The notes under the pieces were generated by a model. It was not told where the DNA came from. It made no database searches and saw only the letters and a program-made list of their open reading frames with translations. DNA of 64,000 bases from Paenarthrobacter nitroguajacolicus (lineage in GTDB: Bacteria; Actinomycetota; Actinomycetes; Actinomycetales; Micrococcaceae): contig NZ_VNFK01000017.1 of the NCBI RefSeq assembly GCF_007786235.1, positions 45,563 to 109,562 of the forward strand. The letters are read 5' to 3'. How positions within the stretch are numbered: the first letter of the stretch is position 1; every line of letters starts with the position of its first letter. The position numbers and the translations under genes were made by a program. Shown in pieces: positions 16,741 to 25,179 of this stretch.

Positions 16741-18279
16741 CTACTCAGGCACCACCAAGGCCGGGGTGTCTTTGCGGATGGTTTCACCACGGAAGAAGCC
16801 GGGCCGGACACGGGACATGATCAGCATGACCACAGCGCCCAAAGCGAGGATTCCGATGCCAAGGACGAACACCAGTCCCACCCCGAAGATCTCCGAGCCA
16901 CTGCCAAATTCAGGAGCCCAGCTGTCCACGGCGGTCTGCAGGAAGACCACGAACAGGCCGACTCCACCCAACAACGGGCAGACGAGTCGCAGGAAGAAGT
17001 TCCGGACGCTGGTGAACACGCTGTTGCGGAAGTACCACACGCAGGCGATGGCCGTCAGCCCGTAGTAGAAGCAGATCATCAGGCCGAGGGCCAAGATGGT
17101 GTCGTTCAGGACGTTTTCGCTGATCACGTGCATCACTGCGTAGAAACCCGCGGACAGGACGCCGGCCGCAATGGTGGCGAAGCCCGGCGTCGAGAATTTC
17201 TTGCTCATGTGGCTGAAGCGCTCAGGCAAGGCGCCGTAGTGCGCCATGGCCAGCAGGCTGCGCGAGGGCGAGGTGAACGTGGACTGCAGCGACGCCGCGG
17301 AGCTGGACAGCACCGCGAGTGACATCAGGATGGCGAACGGCCCCATCACCGGTGATGCCAGTGCGGTGAACACGTTGGCGTGGTTGTCGGCGTTGTTCAG
17401 GCCGATTCCGGTGTCTCCCACGCCGGCGAACATCATGGTGGCGATGGTGACCAGCAGGTAGATGCCCAAGACGATGACCGCTGTCAGCGTGCCTGCGAGG
17501 CCGGCGGTCTTCTTGCCGTTGGCTGTTTCCTCGTTCACGGTGAGGCAGACGTCCCAGCCCCAGTAGACGAAAATCGACAACGAGATGCCGGCAGCGATCT
17601 GACCGAAGGTTTCGATCTTGGTGACGTCAAACCAATCCCAACTGAACGGGACCGCGGTCTCTGACGTAGACCAGTTGGCGAACGCCATTCCTACGAACAG
17701 GCCCAGCACCAGCAGCTGGAATCCGACCAGACCGTACTGGACAATCTTGGTGGTGTGCAGGCCCCGGTAGCTGATCCAGACGGCCAGCGCCACGAAGACG
17801 AAGCAGGTGGCCACGTTGAGCAGCTTGTTCGAGGCGAGGTCGGCGAGCTCGGGCGAGCCCGTTGCCTGCGCCAGGAACAGGTAGAAGAAGTCCACTGCAA
17901 CGCCGGCCAGGTTGGACAGGACGATGATATTTGCCGCGAGAAGACCCCAGCCACCCATCCAACCCACCCACGGGCCGAACGCTTTGGTGACCCAGGTGAA
18001 CGTGGTGCCGCTGTCCGGCGAGTCTGCGTTAAGCTCCCGGTAGGCGAGCGATACCAGGATCATCGGGATGAAGCCGATCAGGAAGATCACAGGCAACTGC
18101 AGCCCGACTTCATTGACGGTTGGACCGAGCGCGCCGGTGAGGGTGTACGCCGGGGCGATGGTTGAAATGCCAAGAACGACGACGGCGAGGAGCCCCAGCT
18201 GCCCCGTCTTCAGTCCCTTGCCGCTAATGTCGTGCGACGGTGCGGGTGCACTGCCGCCGCGGCGGATTGTCTGGCTCAT
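16741..18279 (-). CDS. APC family permease (amino acid/polyamine transporter)
   Basis: A 512-residue inner-membrane permease with about 12-13 hydrophobic spans. The N-terminal GLLAVVVLGISTIAPAYTLTG and the GGWGLLAANIIVLSNLAG segment match the amino acid-polyamine-organocation superfamily, in which substrate exchange or proton symport is usual. Immediately upstream lies the C-terminal remnant of an agmatine deiminase, which suggests that the ancestral operon imported agmatine, putrescine or a related amine. The permease itself looks intact. Confidence 0.85.
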   Translation of the reverse strand: MSQTIRRGGSAPAPSHDISGKGLKTGQLGLLAVVVLGISTIAPAYTLTGALGPTVNEVGLQLPVIFLIGFIPMILVSLAYRELNADSPDSGTTFTWVTKAFGPWVGWMGGWGLLAANIIVLSNLAGVAVDFFYLFLAQATGSPELADLASNKLLNVATCFVFVALAVWISYRGLHTTKIVQYGLVGFQLLVLGLFVGMAFANWSTSETAVPFSWDWFDVTKIETFGQIAAGISLSIFVYWGWDVCLTVNEETANGKKTAGLAGTLTAVIVLGIYLLVTIATMMFAGVGDTGIGLNNADNHANVFTALASPVMGPFAILMSLAVLSSSAASLQSTFTSPSRSLLAMAHYGALPERFSHMSKKFSTPGFATIAAGVLSAGFYAVMHVISENVLNDTILALGLMICFYYGLTAIACVWYFRNSVFTSVRNFFLRLVCPLLGGVGLFVVFLQTAVDSWAPEFGSGSEIFGVGLVFVLGIGILALGAVVMLIMSRVRPGFFRGETIRKDTPALVVPE

Positions 18280-18291
18280 GTGAGGCCCTTT

Positions 18292-18474
18292 CTAGATGGC
18301 CGAAGGCTGCTGCTGCGTGATGCAGTGGATACCGCCGCCCCGGGCAAAGAGTTCGCGCGCGTCAACACTGACCACGCGTCGGCCGGGGTAGGCATCGGCG
18401 AGAATGCGGAGGGCTTTCTCGTCCATGGGGTCGTTGAAACTGCAGGCGATGACGTCGTCTGGGACGGCATGCAC
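18292..18474 (-). pseudogene. Agmatine deiminase family protein, C-terminal remnant
   Basis: About 55 codons survive, reading DDVIACSFNDPMDEKALRIL, then GRRVVSVDARELF and GGGIHCITQQQP. This is the C-terminal end of agmatine deiminase/peptidylarginine deiminase-type enzymes, including the active-site Cys in GGGIHCITQQQP. The other roughly 300 residues, with the remaining catalytic residues, are gone: a TAG lies directly upstream in frame and the next 100 bases show no homologous sequence. The fragment is 12 bases upstream of the APC permease and cannot be functional alone. Confidence 0.75.
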
Positions 18475-18574
18475 CTAGCGCTCACTCGAAGACTTCCTCG
18501 GGTTGGGCCTGTGCTGGCGCGGTGCCGAGTGGGGTTTTCAATCATGGTGGCAAATACTCCGTGAGACGACAATC

Positions 18575-18599
18575 ACTAAATGAATAGCGTTCATTTAGT
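18575..18599. promoter_or_regulatory. Perfect inverted repeat, TetR-type operator candidate
   Basis: ACTAAATGAA-TAGCG-TTCATTTAGT is a perfect 10-base inverted repeat with a 5-base centre. Its size and AT-rich symmetric form match TetR/AcrR operators. It lies upstream of the agmatine deiminase remnant and permease, but no regulator gene is adjacent, so it may be an orphan left after a deletion. Confidence 0.6.
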
Positions 18600-18730
18600 A
18601 TGGCGGGAGTCACGCTTGAGCGCAAGAAGGGTCCACAATGCCATTCGTTTATGACTGGTGCGGGGTGGGCGTTGGCTGGGGTATACAGGAGGCCGCTAAT
18701 AATGTCGGTGCCCTCTGGGAGAGTGTGGAC

Positions 18731-20249
18731 ATGGAGCAGATTCGGGAACGGCAAACGGGGGCAGCAGTCTCCGCTGCGCTTGTTCCTGCGCCAGTTCCTG
18801 CCTCTCTTCCGGGCGCATTGGCGGTCGATTCCGGGTGAGGTGCTCGGCTGACAGATCCACTCGTTGACGAATCCGGCCCCTCCGGTCCTATCAGCGGTGA
18901 TCTGATCGATCAATTGCGGGCGCTGGAGGCGATGAAGTCGGCCATCGTTGCTTTGCAGGCGCGGATTGCCGTGGCTTTTGATCTGGCGCAACGCCAGGAA
19001 CAAGCCGAGGCCGGTGTTCCTTCGTCCGAGCGAGGCCAGGGTGTCGGGTCGCAGGTGGCGTTGGCCCGGCGGGAGTCCCCGAACAAGGGTTCCCAGTTGC
19101 TCGGCCTCGCGAAGGCATTGGTGACGGAGATGCCGCGTACGTTGGCCGCGTTGGAGTCAGGTCAGCTCAACGAGTGGCGGGCCACCCTGCTCGTGAAAGA
19201 AACAGCCTGCCTCAGTGTCGAGGACCGGGCTGCGGTCGACGAGGACCTCGCAGCCGATACCGGTACGTTCGAGGGGAAGGGCGACAAAGCGATCGTTGCC
19301 GCGGCCAAAGCCGCCGCGTACCGGCGTGATCCGCGGTCGGTGGCCCAGCGTGCCAGTCATGCCGCGACCGAGCGGACCGTAAGCCTGCGTCCGGCGCCGG
19401 ACACCATGACATATCTGACGGCCCTGCTTCCGGTCGCCCAGGGCGTGGCTGCCTACGCGGCTTTGACCCGGGCTGCTGATTCGGCTCGTTCCAGTGGGGA
19501 TGTCCGGGGCCGTGGCCAGGTCATGGCGGATACCCTCGTCGAACGCATCACCGGCACATCCGGCGGCATCACAGGGGTAGATCTGCAGCTCGTCATGACC
19601 GACCGGACACTCTTTCAGGGCGACTCCGAACCAGCCCGCCTCAAAGGCTACGGAATCGTCCCGGCGGAATGGGCCAGAACGCTTATTGAAGCCGAAAGGG
19701 CGGCCCCATCAGTACACAAGCCGAAGGCAGGTCCCGAGTTCTCGCAGCAGCAGGGCCTGCAGCCGGGCTTCGGGTCCTTGCCGCACCAAAACTCGCGGAC
19801 GGCACGGTCTGGGCCGCCGAGACAGGAAGTCGCGGGGAGGCCGTCGGGCATGGAAGTCCCGCCGACCGTAGCTTAGACGGTTCATCGAAACCCGCGACGA
19901 CACCTGCCGCACTCCTTACTGCGACGCGCCCATCCGCCACATCGACCACGTCGTGCGGTGGCACTCCGGCGGGACTACTACAGTGACCAACCGGGCTGGA
20001 CTTTGCGAAGCCTGCAACCACACCAAGGAAAACCCCGGCTGGACCGCGAGCCCGATCAACGGACATGTCCACACATTCGAACTCCGCACGCCCACGGGGC
20101 ATGCCTACCGTTCCCAAGCCCCACCTTTGCCGGGGAGGGATCGCTCCGCAGGCGATGGGCGTGCCGTGGTTGATGCTTCGTCCGAAGATACGGATCGGGC
20201 CGTGCCAGACTTTGCCCGGCAAGAGCGGCAGAACCTTAACCGTTTTTAG
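18731..20249 (+). pseudogene. DUF222/HNH endonuclease domain protein, disrupted
   Basis: Family members run about 450-500 residues: an N-terminal DUF222 helical region and a C-terminal HNH nuclease domain. Here the reading begins MEQIRERQTGAAVSAAL at 18731 and meets an in-frame TGA at 18836-18838. It continues in the same frame through ISGDLIDQLRALEAMK to about 19680 with good DUF222 sequence. Downstream of 19875 the homology resumes in another frame (RRFIETRDDTCRTPYCDAP, IDHVVRWHSGGTTTVTNRAG, LCEACNHTKE), which carries the HNH motif. Between about 19690 and 19875 no single frame is family-like. One nonsense mutation and at least one frameshift therefore separate the parts. Confidence 0.8.
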
Positions 20250-20348
20250 GTCCCAGAGCCCACGCCTGGAGCGCTCTCTTGTCGGGGTGCCTACGAATCG
20301 GCGTCAGTCCACCATGGCGGGCATGGCAGGACCAATCCAGTCAGCTGC

Positions 20349-21125
20349 CTAGGGGAGTGTCGGCAGCGTGAGGATTTCGGCTCCGTCCTTAGTAATGGCA
20401 ATCGTGTGCTCGCTGTGAGCCGTGCGGCAACCGGTGACGCTTCGGAGCGTCCATCCGTCGGCGTCAGTGACCAGTTCGGCGGTGTTGGCCATGACCCAGG
20501 GCTCCAGTGCAAGAAGCAGGCCGGGGCGCAGCTTGTATCCGCGACCGGGCCGTCCCATATTGGGTACGTGGGGATCCTGATGCATGGTTGAGCCGATGCC
20601 GTGGCCGCCGAACTCAGTGTTGACGGGGTAGCCGGCCTCGCTGAGGACTGAGCCGATGGCGTACGAGAGGTCGCCTATGCGGGCGCCGGGGCGGGCGGCT
20701 GCGATCCCTGCACGCAGGGCGCGTTCGGTCGCGTCAATCATGGCCACGCTTTGCGCAGGTTTGGATTCGCCCACGATGAAGCTGATGGCAGAGTCTGCAG
20801 CGACGCCGCGAAGGGAGACGGCGAGGTCGAGTGTCAGCAGGTCGCCGTCGGCGAGGGCGTAGTCCCTGGGCAAGCCGTGCAGGACGGCATCGTTGACTCC
20901 GGTACAGATGTAGTGGCCGAAGGGCCCGCGCCCGAAGGAAGGAGCGTAGTCGACGTAGCAAGATACGGCTCCCGCTTCAAGGATCATGACCTTTGCCCAC
21001 TGGTCGATGTCCAAGAGGTTTGTCCCCACCGTGCAACGGCCCTTTAGGGTGTGCAAAATGTTGGCGACCAGAGCACCCGCCTCCTTTGCGCGGAGCAGTT
21101 CAGCTGGGCTAAGGATCTCGATCAT
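20349..21125 (-). CDS. map: Type I methionine aminopeptidase
   Basis: A 258-residue dinuclear-metal peptidase that removes N-terminal Met from nascent proteins. The five metal ligands of the pita-bread fold can be placed: the Asp in LTLDLAVSLRG, the Asp in GVAADSAISF, the His in GGHGIGSTMHQDPHVPN, the Glu in LALEPWVM and the Glu in AHSEHTIAI. ATG 21125 (MIEILSPAELLRAK) is chosen; the frame continues 14 codons upstream into the divergent promoter. This is probably an additional copy, since actinobacteria usually carry more than one map. Divergent from a small XRE regulator. Confidence 0.85.
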   Translation of the reverse strand: MIEILSPAELLRAKEAGALVANILHTLKGRCTVGTNLLDIDQWAKVMILEAGAVSCYVDYAPSFGRGPFGHYICTGVNDAVLHGLPRDYALADGDLLTLDLAVSLRGVAADSAISFIVGESKPAQSVAMIDATERALRAGIAAARPGARIGDLSYAIGSVLSEAGYPVNTEFGGHGIGSTMHQDPHVPNMGRPGRGYKLRPGLLLALEPWVMANTAELVTDADGWTLRSVTGCRTAHSEHTIAITKDGAEILTLPTLP

Positions 21126-21155
21126 GCGGCAACTTTCTCTCATGTGACCAATAAC

Positions 21156-21177
21156 TATCCCGGCCATATTATCCCGG
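21156..21177. promoter_or_regulatory. TATCCCGG direct repeats, possible XRE operator
   Basis: TATCCCGG occurs at 21156-21163 and again at 21170-21177, a 14-base period, in the 68-base gap between map and the divergent XRE regulator. The spacing would put both copies on nearby faces of the helix, as expected for a dimeric autoregulator. Assignment is inference. Confidence 0.4.
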
Positions 21178-21193
21178 TATTAGAATTGGAGCC

Positions 21194-21496
21194 ATGGTCA
21201 GGTTGCCGCTTACACCCGCAGAGGCCGAGCGCGGACAGCGTCTTGGTGCTCTTCTGCGTCGCGCTCGGGGCGAGCGCTCCATGTTGGAGACAGCGCTCGA
21301 TGCCCGCGTCTCTCCCGAGACCCTGCGAAAAATCGAGTCCGGCCGCGTGGCAACCCCGGCCTTCCCCACTGTCGCTGCGATCGCCGATGTCCTGGGCCTT
21401 TCCCTCGATGAGGTGTGGGCTGAAATCAACCGGCCTGAACATGGTGTCGAGCCAGTTGGCGCCCGAAGAAACGCTCGGGAGTGGCTGGCCTCCTAG
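21194..21496 (+). CDS. Small XRE family helix-turn-helix regulator
   Basis: A 100-residue protein almost entirely made of one XRE-type DNA-binding domain: RLGALLRRARGERSMLETAL, then ARVSPETLRKIESGRVATPA as the recognition region, and IADVLGLSLDEVWAEI. There is no sensor domain. It sits divergent from map and could control it or itself through the TATCCCGG repeats. Its TAG stop shares a CTAG with the stop of the convergent cupin regulator. Confidence 0.8.
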   Translation: MVRLPLTPAEAERGQRLGALLRRARGERSMLETALDARVSPETLRKIESGRVATPAFPTVAAIADVLGLSLDEVWAEINRPEHGVEPVGARRNAREWLAS

Positions 21497-22080
21497 CCCT
21501 GGCGCTTGGGGCGGGCCCGTACGTGAAGGCGTTCGCCTTGCTGGCCGAACAGGGTAAGGAGCTCCACCGGCTCTGATGTGGCACTGGCAAACCAGTGCGG
21601 CGTGCGTGTGTCGAATTCCGCTACTTCGCCCGGCTTCAGGACAAAGTCTTTCTCTCCCAGCACCAGCCGCAGCTTGCCGTTGAGGATGTACATCCAGTCG
21701 TAGCCCTCATGCGATTGGGGTTCTGGAATCTCCTTGCCCGTCCCACTCTTCAGGACCATCTTGAACGCCTGGATTCCGCCGGGGCGTCGGGTGAGGGGGA
21801 GCGCGGTGCCCCAGTGATGCACGTGCGGCTTGAGATGGATGCGGGGGTCTCCTGTCTCCGGGGCGTCGATCAGTTCTTCTAGGGGGACCTGGTGCAGTCG
21901 CGCAATCGGAAGAAGGAGTTCGAGTGTTGGTTTTCGCTGTCCCGACTCCAGCCTTGAAAGCGTGCTGACAGAGATGCCTGTTGCCTCCGATGCTTCCGCG
22001 AGCGTTACGTTGCGTTGGGTGCGCATGGCGCGAAGGCGGGGACCGACGGCGTCGAGGAGTGAGCTGAAATCGGTAGTCAT
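21493..22080 (-). CDS. XRE family regulator with cupin sensor domain
   Basis: A 195-residue protein with an N-terminal XRE domain (VGPRLRAMRTQRNVTLAEAS, then GISVSTLSRLESGQRKPTLE) and a C-terminal cupin barrel (HEGYDWMYILNGKLRLVLGE, then GEVAEFDTRTPHW). HTH-cupin proteins are repressors or activators sensing small molecules in the cupin. ATG 22080 (MTTDFSSLLDAV) is preferred over an earlier in-frame start. The gene is divergent from the thioredoxin-reductase-like flavoprotein; only about 70 bases separate them, so it likely controls that gene. Confidence 0.85.
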   Translation of the reverse strand: MTTDFSSLLDAVGPRLRAMRTQRNVTLAEASEATGISVSTLSRLESGQRKPTLELLLPIARLHQVPLEELIDAPETGDPRIHLKPHVHHWGTALPLTRRPGGIQAFKMVLKSGTGKEIPEPQSHEGYDWMYILNGKLRLVLGEKDFVLKPGEVAEFDTRTPHWFASATSEPVELLTLFGQQGERLHVRARPKRQG

Positions 22081-22152
22081 GCGTCCAGTTTGCCATAGCA
22101 GCAAAAATCCTTGCTGATACTGCCGGGGGTATCAAACCATGGAAGGAGCGGC

Positions 22153-23190
22153 ATGCAGTCGCCCGAAAACCGTGGAGGCATAGTGAGTGAACAATCAAAA
22201 CAGAGCCACATAGCTGAGGAATATGACGTCGTTGTGGTCGGAGGTGGCCCAGCTGGGTTAAGTGCGGCCGTCACGTTGGGAAGGGCCCTTCGGTCCGTCC
22301 TCGTTATCGACGCCGGCGAGCCGCGGAATGCGCCAGCTGCGGGCGTGCATGGGTTCCTGTCGAGGGACGGAATCAACCCTAAGGAACTACTGGCCCTGGG
22401 ACGCGCAGAGGCCAGCCAGTATGGAGTCGACATTGTTAAGGGCGTCGCCGTTGCGGCACGTTCGACGGCGGACCCGGCCGTCGGCCCGGAACTGGCCTTC
22501 GAGGTGGACCTGGCCGATGGGCGGATGGTGGGGGCGCGCCGTTTGCTCGTCACCACCGGGCTGGTGGACAAACTGCCCGACGTGGAAGGCCTTCGCGAAC
22601 GGTGGGGCAAAGATGTTCTGCACTGCCCCTACTGCCACGGTTGGGAGGTCCGGAACAAGGCCATTGGCATCCTGGGCTCCGGCCCCATGGCTTTGCACCA
22701 GACTCTTTTGTTCCGGCAGTGGAGCACCAATATCACCCTGTTCCTGAACGATGTTGTGGAGCCGACGGAAGAGCAGTGGGAGCAACTTGCTGCGCGTTCC
22801 ATCACCGTAGTGGACGGCAAAGTGCGGTCCTTGGAAGTGAGCGACGACGTTCTGAGCGGAGTCGTACTGGCCTCCGGCACGGTAATCCCCGTGGAAGCTG
22901 TTGTCACCGGACCCCGCATGGAGGCACGGTCCGCAGTACTGGAATCCTTGGGAGTTCCGTCCGTCGAGCACCCCATGGGGGTAGGGACCCATGTCGAAGT
23001 GAATCCACAAGGCGGTGCCACGTCCGTGCCTGGTGTCTATGCGGCGGGCAACGTAACGGACCTGACCGGGCAGGTGATGGCGTCAGCCGCGGCAGGTGTC
23101 ATGTCGGGAGCCCTTATCAACGCCGAGCTCATCACCGAGGAGACCGGCCTTGCTGTAGAGGCAGCACGGCTGTCAGCCGTGTCACGATGA
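22153..23190 (+). CDS. Thioredoxin reductase-like NAD(P)/FAD-dependent oxidoreductase
   Basis: A 345-residue two-dinucleotide-fold flavoprotein. The FAD motif VVVGGGPAGLSAAV is near residue 27, a redox pair lies in HCPYCHGWE, the NADPH-binding region reads AIGILGSGPMAL, and the C-terminal FAD contact is GVYAAGNVTD. The CPYC motif replaces the CATC/CAVC of true thioredoxin reductase, as in the actinobacterial TrxR-like group whose partner is often unknown. AAGGAG at 22142-22147 supports ATG 22153; GTG 22183 with GGAGG is an alternative. Likely controlled by the divergent HTH-cupin protein. Confidence 0.8.
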   Translation: MQSPENRGGIVSEQSKQSHIAEEYDVVVVGGGPAGLSAAVTLGRALRSVLVIDAGEPRNAPAAGVHGFLSRDGINPKELLALGRAEASQYGVDIVKGVAVAARSTADPAVGPELAFEVDLADGRMVGARRLLVTTGLVDKLPDVEGLRERWGKDVLHCPYCHGWEVRNKAIGILGSGPMALHQTLLFRQWSTNITLFLNDVVEPTEEQWEQLAARSITVVDGKVRSLEVSDDVLSGVVLASGTVIPVEAVVTGPRMEARSAVLESLGVPSVEHPMGVGTHVEVNPQGGATSVPGVYAAGNVTDLTGQVMASAAAGVMSGALINAELITEETGLAVEAARLSAVSR

Positions 23191-23213
23191 GGGCTTGCCG
23201 TGTAGAACGGCGC

Positions 23214-23468
23214 CCTGACCCGACTCGCAGCGCCGCGGCGAAATCATCGGCAATGGTGGTGCTCCGTTGGCTGATCCAGCGCGATGTTGTGGTCGTTCCC
23301 AAGTCTTTTCGGCCGGAGCGGATGGCACAGAACCTGGATGTCTTCGACTTCACCCTGATGGAAGATCAGATGGGCCGGATCGCCATGCTCGATACCGGGG
23401 TCAGCTTGTTCTTCGATCACCGCGATCCGGCCATGGTCAGCTGGCTGGGCGGACGCAGGATCGACTGA
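23214..23468 (+). pseudogene. Aldo/keto reductase, C-terminal remnant
   Basis: The frame reads VVLRWLIQRDVVVVPKSFRP, then NLDVFDFTLMEDQMGRIAML and SLFFDHRDPAMVSWLGGRR, the end of an aldo/keto reductase of the 2,5-diketogluconate reductase group, including the VPKS cofactor motif. About 80 codons remain of a usual 270-280. The catalytic Asp, Tyr, Lys and His of the N-terminal barrel are absent and no start codon with a ribosome binding site precedes the homology. It begins about 25 bases after the flavoprotein stop, so a deletion appears to have fused the two neighbourhoods. Confidence 0.75.
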
Positions 23469-23551
23469 ATCCACCGCCCGGTCCCGAAAAACTGTCGACT
23501 TGCACCGCTGACAAGAGGACCATTAAAGGACAGCCGTTGAAGGAGGTTGGT

Positions 23552-23764
23552 ATGTGCTACGCGTACTATGACGACTTCGAGCGGCGCACGAAGAAGGACT
23601 CCGCGCGCAAGCCCGAGATGCACACGTCTGATGCGAGCAAGGACGAAGCACCCGCAGGGAAGCGTCCGCAGACAGAAGGAACGCTGTGGACTTTCCTGGC
23701 CCGCCGTCGCAGGGATGTAGAGGTTCCCGAACCGAAGATCGACCGCATCCGCGAGAAAGTCTAG
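23552..23764 (+). CDS. Small hypothetical protein
   Basis: A 70-residue highly charged protein (MCYAYYDDFERRTKKDS at the start, LARRRRDVEVPEPKIDRIRE at the end) with no recognised domain. A strong AAGGAGG at 23540-23546 ahead of the ATG makes it a credible gene. The middle section is rich in Lys, Glu and Ala and probably disordered. It is followed by a hairpin that can end its transcript. Confidence 0.6.
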   Translation: MCYAYYDDFERRTKKDSARKPEMHTSDASKDEAPAGKRPQTEGTLWTFLARRRRDVEVPEPKIDRIREKV

Positions 23765-23799
23765 GCACGCCCTGGGCAGGACCGAAGAACACCGAAAAG

Positions 23800-23833
23800 C
23801 ACGAAAGGCGCTGCGCCCGCAGTGCCTTTCGTG
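23800..23833. terminator. Hairpin between the small protein gene and fliW
   Basis: CACGAAAGGC (23800-23809) pairs with GCCTTTCGTG (23824-23833). The inner CTGCG/CGCAG extends the stem. It lies between convergent genes and can act as a terminator, though T-tracts are short. Its right arm is the first unit of an 18-base tandem repeat. Confidence 0.55.
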
Positions 23834-23895
23834 TTCGTAGAGCCTTTCGTGTTCGTAGAGCCTTTCGTGTTCACAGTGCCTGTCGTGTTCCTGGA
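23824..23895. repeat. 18-base tandem repeat, four copies
   Basis: Units start at 23824, 23842, 23860 and 23878. The first two are identical (GCCTTTCGTGTTCGTAGA), the third differs at its end, and the fourth has diverged further (GCCTGTCGTGTTCCTGGA). Each contains a copy or near-copy of the right arm of the preceding hairpin. Confidence 0.9.
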
Positions 23896-23905
23896 GTGGA
23901 ACAGG

Positions 23906-24292
23906 CTACCGCGCCAGCTCTGCCCGGAGCGGATACTTGGCGCCATCCAGAATCACCTGGAGGCAGACGCCGTTCGCCGGATTCAGCACGATGGGTGCCA
24001 TGAGGTTCACCGTTGTTTTCTCCGGTGTCGGGTTGACCACCACCAACACCGTCATCTCCGAAAGGGAGGCAACGCCCAACGCCTCCAACACGTCAACCTG
24101 AACAGTGGGCTCGTAGTCAGGTACGTACACGGCGGCATCAGCCACGAACATGCGCACACGCGGTTCGGCAACTTCCAAGGCGTACAACCCCTCGGCGCCG
24201 TAAACACCGCGCAGGGAGAAACCCTCAGCCGACTCCAAACCCGGCATGGGGGCGGCAAACGTCAAAGTGTCGAACGCCAGTGCCGTGCTCAT
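23906..24292 (-). CDS. fliW: Flagellar assembly factor FliW
   Basis: A 128-residue cytosolic protein that binds both flagellin and CsrA. When flagellin is scarce FliW is released to inhibit CsrA and permit flagellin translation; when flagellin accumulates it captures FliW. Family features include an N-terminal beta-rich half with PMPGLESAEGFSLRGV and the late VVNPTPEKTTVNLMAPIVLN. It is the last gene of the leftward flgN-flgK-flgL-fliW unit; its ATG overlaps the flgL stop by four bases. A csrA gene is present in the same locus at 53.5 kb. Confidence 0.85.
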   Translation of the reverse strand: MSTALAFDTLTFAAPMPGLESAEGFSLRGVYGAEGLYALEVAEPRVRMFVADAAVYVPDYEPTVQVDVLEALGVASLSEMTVLVVVNPTPEKTTVNLMAPIVLNPANGVCLQVILDGAKYPLRAELAR

Positions 24293-25176
24293 CGAAGGAA
24301 GTCCATGAGCGTCGGCTGCAGCACTTTGGCCGTGACGGCAAGCGCCACCTGGTAGTTGGTTTCCTGCAATTTCAAATCCATGACCGCCTTTCCCAAGTCC
24401 GTGTCTTCGACGCGGGCCCTTTGAGTTTCCAGCGTAGCCTTCATCCCTTCCAAAGAATCCTGGGCCTGGCCCAGGCGCGTTTGCCGCATGCCCACATCGG
24501 CCCTGCCATCGATCACCGTCTTGATCCGCTCGCCGATGGCGGCCAGCCGCGCGTTGGGATTCGCTCCGGAGCGGATGTCCGCGACGACGTCACTCACCAA
24601 GGCGAAGACGGAGCCGGCGCCGTCACCAAAGATGGCAGCGCCGTCGGAATCCACCCGGACGGTCCGTGCCGCATCAACGCGGCGTTCCACCGAGCTGCCG
24701 CCCGGGCCCACAAACGATGGGGGAGCGGTGTTGGTGAAAGCGCCCACGGTGTCCGAGCTGCCGGCGAAGACGTTGCGGCCCAAATACTGCGTGTTGGCTT
24801 GCGTGAGGAGGTCCTTGCCCAAGCCTTCAAGCTCGACGGCGATCGCCTCCTTTGCGGTGCTGTTGAGTGTTCCGGTGGAGGCTTGGACCACCAGGTCCCG
24901 AACCCGGTTGAGGATGTTGGTTGACTGGCCCAAGGCTGTGTCGGCGGCGGCCAGCCAGCCGTTGCCGTCGCTGATGTTGGTGCCGTACTGCGCGGCCGCG
25001 CTGAGCTGTGCGCGCATGGCGATGGCCTGCGCCGCGCCGGCGGGATCGTCCGACGGGCGGCTGATGTTCTTCAAGGTCATGGCCCGTTCCTGCAGCTCGG
25101 CGAGCCGGGACTGGGCAGACTGCAGGTTCCTCTGGGCAGAGGCTGACATCATCTGGTTGGTGACACGATTGAGCAC
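24289..25176 (-). CDS. flgL: Flagellar hook-filament junction protein FlgL (HAP3)
   Basis: A 295-residue flagellin-like protein forming the second junction ring between hook and filament. The N-terminal D0/D1 helix (MLNRVTNQMMSASAQRNLQS) and the C-terminal helix (DLGKAVMDLKLQETNYQVAL) are typical, with ARLAELQERAMTLKNISRPS after the first helix. GTG start. It lies 3 bases after flgK and 4-base overlaps fliW. Exported by the flagellar type III system with FlgN as chaperone. Confidence 0.9.
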   Translation of the reverse strand: MLNRVTNQMMSASAQRNLQSAQSRLAELQERAMTLKNISRPSDDPAGAAQAIAMRAQLSAAAQYGTNISDGNGWLAAADTALGQSTNILNRVRDLVVQASTGTLNSTAKEAIAVELEGLGKDLLTQANTQYLGRNVFAGSSDTVGAFTNTAPPSFVGPGGSSVERRVDAARTVRVDSDGAAIFGDGAGSVFALVSDVVADIRSGANPNARLAAIGERIKTVIDGRADVGMRQTRLGQAQDSLEGMKATLETQRARVEDTDLGKAVMDLKLQETNYQVALAVTAKVLQPTLMDFLR

Positions 25177-25179
25177 GGC

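Noticed and set aside
18600..18851. Short rightward frame just after the orphan operator
   Set aside because: It lies in a different frame from the DUF222 pseudogene it overlaps and has no recognisable content.
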